The notes below the pieces were generated by a model. It ran no database searches. It saw nothing but the letters and a program-made list of their open reading frames with translations, and was not told the origin of the DNA. Of a stretch of 64,000 nucleotides of DNA, positions 37,068-47,003 are shown in pieces. The DNA comes from Eublepharis macularius (taxonomy: Eukaryota; Chordata; Lepidosauria; Squamata; Eublepharidae), in assembly GCF_028583425.1 (NCBI RefSeq), contig NC_072795.1, positions 74,166,001-74,230,000 of the forward strand. Reading direction: 5' to 3'. Numbering within the stretch: the stretch's first letter is position 1; every line of letters begins with the position of its first letter. Position numbers and translations under genes: made by a program.

Positions 37068-37235
37068 GAAGTGAAGTGCCCACCACTGAAAGTAAGGGAA
37101 GAGGAAGAGGAAGTAAAGTGCCCACCATTGAAAGTAAGGGAAGATCATAGTATTGTCATCATTACCATAGAGAAAGATCGCCCAACATTTTATACCATAG
37201 AAAAACATCGCCTGACATTTTAAGGGTAAGGGAAG
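37068..37235. repeat. Tandem duplications in the L1 5' UTR
   Basis: AAGTGCCCACCACTGAAAGT occurs twice about 40 bases apart with one change. A second pair (ACCATAGAGAAAGATCGCC and ACCATAGAAAAACATCGCC) follows immediately. Duplicated units just upstream of ORF1 are common in L1 5' UTRs, where promoters turn over quickly. Confidence 0.8.
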
Positions 37236-37360
37236 CCCTAACCGCCTTTTTAAGTGAGGGCAGATGGCCGAAATTTTGATATAAACGAATTGAGACTTGA
37301 TTTAAAAGGAAGACGGAGTTAAGAAAGAGAGCAGATTCGTGGGGGCCCAAAGCAAGCCTG

Positions 37361-38164
37361 ATGGCTTCAAAAAAAGAAAAGGACTGGCAACTTGCTATGG
37401 AGAATTTGGACAAAAAATAGGGAAATAAAGAGATTCGGGAGATGGTACAGCAACTGCAGCAAAATTTAATGATGGAAATTAAAGAAGTTATTAAGACGGA
37501 AATAACAGAGGTTAAAAAAGAGATGGTGGCAATAAAAACAGATTTACAGAATACCCAACAAAAAGTGCAAGAAATACAACAGATGGTGCAGGATGGAGAA
37601 AAAAAACCAGAGGCTATAAAGACAGAGACTATGGGCATGGGTGAAAGAATTGTGATGATGGAATGTAAAGCAATGGATAGGCAAATTCGTATGAGGGGTG
37701 TTCCGGAGAAAATGGGCGGATCTGCTCTGAAACAAGTAGCTGAAATACTGGCAGAATTTTTAGAACAAACAGAGGAGGAAATGATGATGCACTTGGATAT
37801 CGTGTACAGAGTCAACTCAAAGTATGCAGAACAAAAGAATTTACCAAGAGATATTATTGTCCAATTGACCACGAGGAGAATGAAGGAGGAAATTATTAGA
37901 AGGCATTTTGAGACTCCACTGGAAATAGTTGGGACAAGGGTTCGAATTATGAAAGAAGTACCACGAAAAGTGCTCCAAGATCGGAAAAAATATAGAGATT
38001 TGATACAAAAGCTGAAGGCAGCTGAAATTAGATATAGATGGGAGTTGCCGGAAGGAGTGACTTTTGAATTCCAATCAGGGAGACAAGTGATTAAGTCAAA
38101 ATATGCAATGGATGTCTTTCTGATGGAGAATGGAAAAGACTTTCCTAGCTCAAGTAGATTATAA
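37361..38164 (+). pseudogene. L1 ORF1 (RNA-binding chaperone) with early stop
   Basis: ORF1p coats L1 RNA and forms the ribonucleoprotein needed for retrotransposition. The natural ATG at 37361 (MASKKEKDWQLAMENLDKK) is followed in frame by TAG at 37418-37420. The remaining 248 codons (37421-38161) are open and could restart at ATG 37442. The visible order is usual for L1: an N-terminal coiled coil rich in Gln, Glu and Lys (QMVQDGEKK region), an RRM-like middle with LDIVYRVNSKYAEQKN, and a basic C-terminal domain (RRHFETPLEIVGTRVRIMKE). It ends two bases before the ORF2 ATG. Confidence 0.88.
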
Positions 38165-38166
38165 TT

Positions 38167-39450
38167 ATGGAGTACAAATTAATTTCATGGAATGTTAATG
38201 GACTCAATTCACCCTCTAAACGAAAAGCTGTGTTACATTGGCTATCTAAACAAAGAAGTAATATGATTTGCTTACAAGAGACTCATATTAGAGATCAAGA
38301 TGTTAAATATCTATTTAATAAGAAGTTAGGAAAACAATTTGTTTCGGCAACAAAACAAAAGAAGCGGGGAATTGTTATATATATTAAGGAAGAATTGCAG
38401 CCCAAATTAATAGTTTCTGATAAAAATGGAAGATACCTGGCTGTGGAATTTTTATGTAATGCCAAAAAAACGTTGATACTTGGAGTATATGCACCGAATG
38501 GTTCTAAGGATTTATTTTTTAAAGACTTAAGAGAGCAAATGGAACAATGGACTTATGATCATATAATTGTAGCTGGAGATATGAATGGAGTTGTGGATTT
38601 ACAGTTGGATAAAAGCTCATTACCAAGTAAAGTAAGGGCAGGGAAATTACCAAAGTCATTTTTTGAAATTCAGGAACAAGAAAATTTAGAGGATATTTGG
38701 AGAAAATACAACCCTAAATCGAAGCAATATACTTTCTTCTCAACTAGTCATCAATCCTTTTCTAGAATAGATATGATCTGGGTGTCTAAAGAACTGGTAG
38801 TATTTACTAAAGAGATTGATATTTTACCGAAAATTAGCTCAGATCATAATCCTGTGATGTGGAGATTTGGAATGAGAAACAAGAAACGGAGATGGAGAAT
38901 TAATGAGGCTCTTTTGGGAGACCCAGAATGTGTGGAGGTGCTTAAAAAAGAAACAAAGTTTTTAATTCAATGTAATGTTGATAAAGGAGTGTCAACACAT
39001 AAGGTCTGGGATACACATAAAGCAGTAATTAGAGGTGTGTTGATGGACTTAAATGGTAGAGACAAAAAGAAAAAAGAAATGAAGTTAAAAGAGATTCAGG
39101 AAAATATTATTCAAGTAGAACAGCAATTGAAAAAGAGGCCAGGTAAAAAGAAATTGTTGTATGAAATAAAGTTATTGCAAGAACAAATTAGGGTTATGGA
39201 AAATAAAGAAGTGGAGTGGGAACTGAAGAAAATGAAGCAAAAATCATTTGAAGGAGCTAATAAACCAGGGAGATATTTGGCGTGGCAACTGAAGAAAAAG
39301 AGAGAAAAAAGAACAATAAGTAAAATTATGGAAGAGGGGAAGGAATTATATGATCAAGGACTGATTGAGAGAGCATTCTATAAATATTATGCAAGACTAT
39401 ATCAGAAAAAAACAGTGGACTATGAAAAGATAAGAGACTATTTTGACATG
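38167..39450 (+). pseudogene. L1 ORF2 part 1: endonuclease and linker
   Basis: The ATG at 38167 starts the apurinic-type endonuclease that nicks the target. Visible motifs are ISWNVNGLNSPSKRK (residues about 7-20), CLQETHIRDQD, VAGDMNGVVD, SRIDMIWVSKE and the C-terminal SSDHNPV. A basic, coiled linker (LKKRPGKKKLLYEIK) follows and leads toward the RT domain. The frame is intact until the snap-back element inserts after YFDM; the frame track then runs on into that insertion as an artefact. Confidence 0.93.
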
Positions 39451-39725
39451 TATTGTCGAAGGCTTTCACGGCCGGAGAACGATGGTTGTTGGGGGTTTTC
39501 CGGGCTGTATTGCCGTGGTCTTGGCATTGTAGTTCCTGACGTTTCGCCAGCAGCTGTGGCTGGCATCTTCAGAGGTGTAGCACCAAAAGACAGAGATCTC
39601 TCAGTGAGAGATCTCTGTCTTTTGGTGCTACACCTCTGAAGATGCCAGCCACAGCTGCTGGCGAAACGTCAGGAACTACAATGCCAAGACCACGGCAATA
39701 CAGCCCGGAAAACCCCCAACAACCA
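39451..39725. mobile_element. Snap-back Penelope-like element copy 2 inside L1 ORF2
   Basis: It is flanked by TATTTTGACATG (39439-39450 and 39726-39737), a 12-bp target duplication. The ends TATTGTCGAAGGCTTTCACG and ACAACAACCA are the same as in copy 1 at 23015. The two halves are inverted repeats meeting near 39606. On the plus strand CTGAAGA (39636-39642), stem II (GCCAGC with GCTGGC) and GAAACGTC (39663-39670) form a hammerhead core. CCT just before CTGAAGA pairs with AGG just after the expected cleavage position (39670), giving the start of stem I. The mirror core lies in the left half on the minus strand. Confidence 0.82.
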
Positions 39726-39737
39726 TATTTTGACATG

Positions 39738-41352
39738 ATTGATTTACCTAAGGTGCCAGAGAAGCTGAAAGGGAAGCTTGGTGCTGAAATAACAACAATG
39801 GAAGTGGTGCAAGCAATACAAGCTACTACAGTTGGTAAAGCTCCGGGACCGGATGGAATTACAGCAAAATTTTATAAAGTGATGGTAAAGGATTTAAAAC
39901 AACTGATGCAAAAAGTGATGAATGAGATATTGGAGGGGGCAGAGATTCCAGATACATGGAATGAGGCTAATATTACATTGATACCAAAGGAGACATTAGA
40001 TTTAAGTAATGTTAAGAACTATAGACCAATATCTCTAACTAATAATGACTACAAAATATTTGCTAAGATATTAGCGGAAAGCCTTGTGTGGTTAGTGGAA
40101 TTTATAGAAGAAGATCAAGCTGGTTTCTTACCGGAAAGACAAATAAAAAATAACTTACGAGTATTGCTGAATGCCATTGAGTATTGCTGAATGCCATTGC
40201 TGAATGCCAACCCAGGGAAGCAGGTTGGGGTTTTTTTTCGTGGATGAGGAGAAAGCTTTTGACAATTTGAACTGGGAGTTTATGTTTGCAACAATGGAGA
40301 AGATGCAGTTGGGAGAGAAATTTATACAAGCAATAAAAGCAATATATAAAAATAAATCTGCAAATATAATTGTTAATTCAGATGTAACAAAAAAGTTGGA
40401 AATAAGAAAAGGAACAAGACAAGGGTGTCCGCTTTCCCCACTTCTGTTTGTAATGGTATTGGAGATTTTACTTAGGCAAATAAGAGAAGACCATTCAATA
40501 AGAGGACTGAGGGCAAAAGGATTTTCATATAAAGTCAGAGCTTTTGCCGATGATGTAATGGTGATAGTGGAGGATCCAACAGAGTGCATGCCTAAACTGA
40601 TGAAGAAAATGAAAGACTTTGGAGATTTAGCTGGATTTGTTATAAATAAGGTGAAGTCCAAAATATTGTGTAAAAATATGACTAAACAACAGCAAAAGGA
40701 GTTGATGGACAAGGTAGAATGTGAAGTAGTGAACAAAGTTAAATATTTAGGAGTGGAAGTGACAGCGAAAAGTATCGATTTATATAAGAATAATTATGAC
40801 AAGCTATGGCAACAAATAGATAAAGACATGATTAAATGGAACAAAATGAATTAGTCATGGTTAGGTTGTATTGCAGTAATTAAGATGAATGTTCTTCCAA
40901 GAATGATGTTTCTACTACAGACAATACCTATTGTTAAAGATAGTAAACAATTTGAAAAGTGGCAGAGAACGATTTTAAACTTTGTTTGGGCTGGAAAGAA
41001 ACCCAGAGTTAAAATGAAAATACTGTATGATGCAAAAGAAAGAGGAGGTTTACAATTACCAAACTTTAAATTATATCATGAAGTGGTATGTTTGGACTGG
41101 ATAAAGGAATGGTTGACATTGAAGCATTTGAAGCTGTTAGCATTGGAAGGATATAATAAACTATTTGGATGGCATGCATATCTATGGTATGACAAAGTAA
41201 AAGCAGACTCTGTTTTTACATCATTATGTAAGAAGAAGCTTGTTTGCTGTATGGACCAAATATAAGAAATATATGGAAGAGACTATACCAATGTGGATTA
41301 TCCCTGCGGAAGTAGTAAATCCAAGAACAGAATATGCAGGGGAAGAGTGGCT
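39738..41352 (+). pseudogene. L1 ORF2 part 2: reverse transcriptase, decayed
   Basis: It resumes exactly after the duplication (IDLPKVPEKLKGKLG). RT motifs are in order: TVGKAPGPDGITAKFYK, EANITLIPKE, NYRPISLTNNDYKIFAKIL, EDQAGFLPERQIKNN, TRQGCPLSPLLFVMVLE and the active site FADDVMVIV (about 40543-40569). Damage: a tandem slippage of a TATTGCTGAATGCCAT unit at 40164-40207 breaks the frame, an in-frame TAG lies at 40852-40854, and a frame change follows near 41235-41265. The copia provirus interrupts it after codons for GEEW. Confidence 0.92.
41348..41352. repeat. Target-site duplication of the copia provirus (left)
   Basis: TGGCT is repeated at 61259-61263. Five bases is the usual duplication for Ty1/copia integrase. 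Joining the L1 text across it keeps the ORF2 frame. Confidence 0.93.
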
Positions 41353-41742
41353 TGTTGTAATCTAAATGTCAAAAGCCAGTGTGCAGAGGCTCTAGATCAA
41401 AATGATCTGTGTGACAGTTAAACACATCAGGTGACTGAGAGTCAGATGGTCAAGTTCCAAAGTCAGGAGACTGTGAGGGAATGACTCAGCTAAATTCACT
41501 CATGCATGTGATTGGTTGTCTATATGTATAAATTGCTACTGTGTACATTATGGTTTGGCTTCTTTTGAGTCCAGGTGTAGGCGAAGCACTTTGTCTCTCT
41601 GGACTATAACCTGTATATTTATTGCTCTTTATCCGCCTGTAAATAAATTGTATTATACACCTTTACCGGACAAGCAAGGTGTGGACTCTTTCTGGGTTCT
41701 CCTAAAGCTGGTGCAGTCATGCTAACTCCGCGCCAATCAACA
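41353..41742 (+). repeat. Copia 5' LTR
   Basis: TGTTGTAATC...CCAATCAACA, 390 bp, with 5'-TG and CA-3' ends. A TATAAAT at 41527-41533 and an AATAAA at 41642-41647 suggest U3/R boundaries near 41555. Confidence 0.95.
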
Positions 41743-41757
41743 GGGTTATGGGCCCAG
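41743..41757 (+). promoter_or_regulatory. Primer binding site, initiator tRNA-Met anticodon arm
   Basis: GGGTTATGGGCCCAG directly abuts the 5' LTR. It is complementary over 15 bases to CUGGGCCCAUAACCC, the anticodon arm of vertebrate initiator tRNA-Met. Priming by an internal tRNA half molecule is known from Drosophila copia and relatives. Confidence 0.9.
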
Positions 41758-41939
41758 ATAGACTGCGCCAAACTGAGGAGGCTCTACTGAAGTGTGTCGA
41801 GACGCAGCAGAGTCAGTGGTGGATGTTGGCACCCAACGGCCGCAGTCCTTCGGAGGAGGATTTATTGGCTGTGTAAAGTGCCAGTGACCAGGAGGAGGAG
41901 GAGGCAAATGAGCTCCCTCAGGCCGTTGCAGCAGCAGGT

Positions 41940-42863
41940 ATGGCTCAGAGCACGGTTGTGTTGGTGGAGAAGCTAACCTCCGCAAATTACTCCACTTGGT
42001 CATTATGTGTGGAGCATTTTCTAAAAAGAGAGGGGCTGTGTAAATGTGTCAGCAATCCCCCTGCGGACCCCACTGATGCTGAAAAGAGTGCAGATGAGCG
42101 TGCTTTAGTTCATATCATGCTGGCTGTGGGGGGTGACCAATTGCTTCACATCAGGGACTCAGCTACGAGTTCAAAGGCCTGGGAAGATTTAAAGCTGGTC
42201 CATGCCAGAACATCTGCAGGGTCATTAATCATGCTGACACGTCGCCTCTACAGACTTGCTCTCAAGCTGGGGGAGAGCATGCAGAAACATATAAACAGTT
42301 TGACTGAATGTTTCCAGCAACTGTCTGCTCGTGGGAAACCCACGGAAGACTCAGATAAGGCATACATTCTGTTATCAAGTGTGCCTGATGTATATTTTCC
42401 TCTTATTGCAAGCCTTGAGAGCCTTGAACCGGATAAACTCACTTACTCATATGTTGGGTCCCGTCTTCTTGAGGAAGAAGCTCGTGTTTCAACATACGGG
42501 AGCTGGCATTCAAGGACGGAGCAGCGATCGGACGGAGGGGCCCATCGAGGGGTTTCTGCCACTGACGGCGGAGGAGTTACCAGCAAACAGCGAGAGATAA
42601 CCCAGCTGACAGCAGCAACCATAAGGAAATGTTACATTTGCGGCTCCACTTCTCACCTTCGTCGCTTTTGCCCGGACAGAAGAAAACAACAGAAGCAGAA
42701 GCAAGGACACGTGCAGGAGCCTCGAATTCAGGATGAACATGCAAGGCTGGTCACCGCTTCTACTGCAGACACACGCTTCCAATGGATTTTAGATAGCGGC
42801 GCCTCGGAATGTTTTGCCTGGTCAGAGGAGGTGCTGTGTAATTTACAACAGAGCAATCTGCAG
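41940..42863 (+). CDS. Copia Gag and protease start
   Basis: The ATG at 41940 begins a copia Gag (UBN2-like capsid: NYSTWSLCVEHFLKREGLC, then LTRRLYRLALKLGESMQKHI). A CCHC zinc knuckle CYICGSTSHLRRFC lies at residues 231-244 and the aspartic protease motif ILDSGASE at about 283-290, with catalytic Asp285. Gag packages the element RNA and the protease matures the polyprotein. The frame is cut by the hAT insertion at 42864; the apparent stop codon (42864-42866) is the first three bases of the hAT terminus. It continues at 45286. Confidence 0.93.
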
Positions 42864-42879
42864 TAGGGATGTGCATTTC

Positions 42880-43016
42880 GGCTTTCTGAAAGCCGAAAGA
42901 AAGCCGAAACAAAAGTGTTTCGGCTTCTTTCGGGTTAGCCGAAACGTTTCGGGCTAAGCCGAAACGTTTCGGCTAGCCGAAAGAAAAAAAGCCGAAACGT
43001 TTCGGCTTTAGGCTTT
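42880..43016. repeat. Left subterminal GCCGAAA array
   Basis: GCCGAAA and its complement TTTCGGC recur about a dozen times, many in self-complementary order (GCCGAAACGTTTCGGC). The right end (45125-45255) carries a matching array. Dense short subterminal repeats are the usual transposase binding sites of hAT elements. Confidence 0.75.
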
Positions 43017-43349
43017 TTCAATGGGAAAATGCCTCCGGCGTCTTCCCGGACGTCTGGGGGAGGCATCTTCCCACCGAATCAGCCCAAAATTGGTGGGGAC
43101 CTTCCTCTAACCCCTCTCTACAAACCCCCCCAAGTTTAAGTCCGATTGGACTTTGGGGGGCCATGTTATGGCCCCCCAAAGCAGGTCCCCCTATCCTCCC
43201 ATAAGAAAGCGAAGGAGCAGCATATTGTTAGCATGCTGCTGCTCATCTTCTTCATTATTTCCTATGGGGAAAAATGAAGAAGCAGGCTTCCTTTGCCAGG
43301 GGTGGCATTTTGCATGCAAAATGCCCCCTCACCCTCAAAAGCACAATTC

Positions 43350-44060
43350 CTGTCAAAAACACTTTATTTCTTGAACAGCTTTAGGTTACACAGCAGGGGG
43401 GGAACACCAAAGGGCATGGAAGCAGTATCTTACACAAAAATAACACAACTCACTTCACATTAAAGAATCACTCCAAAAAATTGCTGTCAAAAGCACTTTA
43501 TTTCTGTAACTGCTTTAGGTTACACAGTAGGAAGGCACAACAGAGCAGGAAAGCAGTGTACTACACAAAAATAACACAACTCACTTCACATCAGAGAATC
43601 ACACAAACACAATTGCTGTCAAAAACGGTGAAGTGGGTTGTATTATTTTTTGTAGTACATTGCTATCATGCCCTGTTGTGCCCTCCTACTGTGTAACCTA
43701 ATGCTGTTCAAGAAATAAAGTGTTTTTGCCAGGAATTGTGTTTTTGTGATTCTCTGATGTTAAATGAGTAGTGTTATTTTTGAGTAAGATAGTGCTGCCA
43801 TGCCCTTTGGTGTTCCCCCCTGCTGTGTAACCTAAAGCTGTTCAAGAAATAAAGTGTTTTTGCCAGGAATTGTGCTTTTGTGATTCTCTGATGTTAAGTG
43901 AGTTGTGTTACTTTTGTGTAAGATAGTGCTGCCATGCCCTTTGGTGTTCCCCCCTGCTGTGTAACCTAAAGCTGTTCAAGAAATAAAGTGTTTTTGACAG
44001 GAATCGTGCTTTGTGATTCTCTGATGTTAAGTGAGTTGTGTTATTTTTCTGTGTGGGGGA
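43350..44060. repeat. 134-bp tandem repeats with poly(A) signals on both strands
   Basis: A unit containing GTTCAAGAAATAAAGTG, then TGATTCTCTGATGTTAA and GCTGTGTAACCTAAAG occurs three times forward, with AATAAA at 43714, 43848 and 43982 (exactly 134 apart). It occurs twice inverted on the left, with TTTATT at 43363 and 43497 (again 134 apart). Each AATAAA is followed by a GTGTTTTT-type downstream element. Confidence 0.85.
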
Positions 44061-45285
44061 CTGCTGGTGTAATGTGTCATAATGCTTTGCCTACTTGTAC
44101 TTTGGAAAGGAGAAAATAATTTTTTAAAAACTTTATTTTTTGTTCTTGTTTTATTCTTTGTTGTGCAGTTGGTTCCCATCATAGGGAACAATGGGGCTGG
44201 CTGGCCAGCCATCTCTGTAGGTGGTGGGGGAATTTGAGGGAGGGTGTCTGTGGTTCAGGTGCTCTTTCACAGGGACCAGCTGGCACTCAGAAGTGTGCCC
44301 ACCATTGTGGTACCCCTGGGCTGTGCAGAATTGCCCAGGGAAAGAGAGTTTAGAAGTTCCCAGCATAGGGAACAAAGGGAGAGAGCTGGCCTTTGCCAGC
44401 CTGTTCCTGGGGTTATGGGTGTGGGGCAGGTGGGGGTGGATTTGGGTCTGTGAGGGGCTAATGTGGGGATTTGGGTCTGTGTGTGGCAGCTGGGGGGGAA
44501 TTGGGTTTGTGTGGGGCTGTAAGGGGTGGACTTTGGGGGCTGAGAGCACCTACTTGGGGAGGCCATGAAATGGCCCCCTCAAGTGGGAGCAATCTGAGCC
44601 TTGTTGGGGGTGGGAGGAAGGGTGGGAGAAGGGCCCCAGAGGGCTGGGGGGCATTTTGCATGCAAAATGCCACCCCTGGCAAGACAAGCCTCCCCCAGCT
44701 GTCAGTGGTAGAGAAAAGAGCATCTACTTGGGGAGGCCATGAAATGGCCCCCCAAGTGGGAGCAGGCTGAGCCTTGGTGGGGGTGGGAGGAGGGGTGGGA
44801 GAAGGGCTCCTGAGGGTAAGGGGGCATTTTGCATGCAAAATGCCACCCCTGGCAAAGGAAGCCTGCTTCTTCATTTTTCCCCATAGGAAATAATGAAGAA
44901 GATGAGCAGCAGCATGCTAACAATATGCTGCTCCTTCACTTTCTTATGGGAGGATAGGGGGACCTGTTTTGGGGGGCCATAACATGGCCCCCCAAAGTCC
45001 AATCGGTCTTAAACTTGGGGGGTTTGTAGAGAGGGGTTAGAGGAAGGTCCCCACCAATTTTGGGCTGATTCGGTGGGAAAATGCCTCCCCCAGACGTCCG
45101 GGAAGACGCCGGAGGCATTTTCCCATTGAAAAAGCCGAAAGCCGAAAGCCGAAAGTAAGCCCAAAGCCGAAAGCCGAAACGGCTGGCCGTTTCGGCTTTC
45201 GGCTTATATGAAAGAGAATCCTCTTTCGGCTTTCTGCTTTCGGCTTTAGCCGAAAATTTTTGGCTTGCACACCCCTAATCTGCAG

Positions 45286-45593
45286 TCCGTTTTGTTGGCA
45301 GACGGGAGAGAATCTTCAGTGAGTGCTATGGGAACTTTGTGGTTTACAGCTCTGGAGGAGGACTTTGCGCCTGTGTATTGAGTTCCCTCTTTGGACCATA
45401 ATCTGTTATCTGTAAGTAAGTTGGCCCAGAAGGGATTTGAGGTCCAGTTTATAGGGGACAAATGTCTAATAAGCAAAGCTGGCAAGGTTCTAGCAAATGG
45501 GGAGCTGAAAAACAATGTATATATTGTGGAAAATCGACAGGCAAAGGCCGACACGGTTACTAACAAATGTAGCCATGACAATTGTGTGCATTT
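45286..45593 (+). pseudogene. Copia polyprotein, protease to integrase linker
   Basis: It continues the frame after the hAT (SVLLADGRESSVSAMG) and contains the pre-integrase signature SLDHNLLSVSKLAQKGFEVQ (starting near 45388). An in-frame TGA at 45379-45381 is the only nonsense codon I see in the copia frame. The segment is cut after codons for NCVH by the retrovirus LTR and resumes at 58228. Confidence 0.85.
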
Positions 45594-46973
45594 TGTTGCC
45601 AAGTAGGCCCCCTCCCCTGCTTTGAAGCCTGCCATGAACTGTGCTAAAGTTTCCTGCGTTGCTGTTTCACTGCTACACCAAAGACTGCTTTGCACGTGTG
45701 TGTTCTGATACACGTGTCAGTTTCCTGCCTGCGTGTCAAGTACCTTGCTGCTATAGACTGTGTAGTTTACTGACTCCATGTTTGGTTAACTGCACAAAGG
45801 ACTCTCTTTCTGGGCAGCCCTGCCCTGACCTGTATCTGGAATTCCCAGTGTGTGTTTGGACTGTGTTCCCCGTGCCTGCTTTGCCATCTGCCACGGACCG
45901 TGCCTGTTCCCTGCTTTGGACTGTGTTTTAAAGTGTTGTTCCCGCTGCCTCCATGGAAGCCTGCCTCATATGGGCCCAAGCCGCTGCTAGCAGCCGGGCG
46001 CCTGCCGGGGAAGCCTCCAACGAGCCTGGCTAGGCGCTCCCTGGTCAGTTCCCGCCTGGAGCCTCCCGCGGGTCGGTCGCCGAGCTTGCCCTCGCTACCG
46101 GGCAGCCTGCTATCCAGCCCCAGCTATGCCCAGCCGGCATCCATGTTCTCAGGCACCCAGAAGACCCAGAGGAAGAGACTGCTTTGAGAAGCCATTTCGG
46201 CGAAGCGGGCACACCACGTCCGCAGCGAGAGCCCCTCGCCCCGCTCTGCATATCTTAGGAGCCGCCCCGGAGAAGAGCTAAGTGCTGACCATCCCAAGCA
46301 CTTAGAGAATGCATCTCAAAGAAACCTCCGCATTCCAGAAGCTGATGACATCAGGACAAGCCCTGTCCGCTGGAACATCCATTCAGCCCACTTGGATTTC
46401 CCCCTCCCTCTTTTGTCCCCTCTTCCTGAGGTGTCACTTATCGCAATCAGATTACCAAAGTGGCCCATCCAAGCCATTCAGTAGCCCATTAGACCCTTTG
46501 TTTTAATCTGTGAGAACCACCAAGTACAGCACCAGCCCCAGGGTACGTTTTGGGGTATTTAAGCTGGTCTCTCAGACCACTCGGTGCCTCGGCCATTCCT
46601 ATCCAGACTTCCTTGCTGTCCGTCTGTGGTCCCAGTGCTGGCATTGGGCCACCCTCGCTGCTGTGTCTCTGCTTCGCTCCAGGATAAGTGAGTATTTCCC
46701 CTATCATCGTTGGGAACCAGCTAATGCGAACGTCTCTGTATTTCCTACTCTGTATTTCTTAGACCTTGTGTGTTCCTTGTATGATTGTGCAAGCTAGGCT
46801 TACGCTACACTCAATACACGTGTTTGTACCTTACTCCTTGTCTGCCTCTTTTTCACTAGAGTGTCTGGGATCGGGACCTCCGTAAACATAGGTTATGATC
46901 CTCGCTTAATATTAATAGTTACAGACTGCTACAGCTAATTCCCCATTATAATAAAAGAGCAGTTCTGGTAACA
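45594..46973 (+). repeat. Retroviral 5' LTR
   Basis: It starts TGTTGCC and ends GGTAACA (imperfect inverted ends), 1380 bp. A TATTTAA at 46556-46562 is a plausible TATA box. The only AATAAA (46950-46955) is just 18 bases before the end, so R would reach almost to the LTR end and U5 would be very short. Confidence 0.93.
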
Positions 46974-46979
46974 GTTTAC

Positions 46980-47003
46980 TGGTGGAGAATGCGGGCATAA
47001 CCC
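46980..47003 (+). promoter_or_regulatory. Probable retroviral primer binding site
   Basis: TGGTGGAGAATGCGGGCATA begins six bases after the LTR. TGG is complementary to the CCA end that all tRNAs carry. I could not match the following bases to a specific tRNA. Confidence 0.5.

Larger units (their letters stand above)
42864..45277. mobile_element. Large non-autonomous hAT element with palindromic arms
   Basis: An 8-bp duplication ATCTGCAG (42856-42863 and 45278-45285) and terminal repeats TAGGGATGTGCA against TAGGGGTGTGCA identify a hAT insertion of 2414 bp. Subterminal regions are packed with GCCGAAA/TTTCGGC units. Long arms of about 300 bases (about 43000-43340 and 44820-45135) are inverted copies of each other. 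The centre holds a 134-bp tandem unit. No transposase is encoded. Smaller relatives occur at 15255 and 28594. Confidence 0.92.

Noticed and set aside
37162..37872. 236-codon minus-strand frame
   Set aside because: Antisense to L1 ORF1; a shadow of its A-rich codon use.
39642..39737. Apparent start of a protein (MPATAAGETSGTT)
   Set aside because: It is the right arm of the snap-back insertion read through into L1 ORF2; such fused translations are common in databases but are repeat-derived.
44151..44874. Overlapping frames of 95-140 codons on both strands
   Set aside because: Low-complexity G/C-rich interior of the hAT element with internal repeats; Pro/Gly-rich products without domains.
45641..46797. 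Several open frames in the retroviral LTR, repeated at 56891-58047
   Set aside because: Both copies lie within LTRs that have promoter and poly(A) features; the frames show no known domain.
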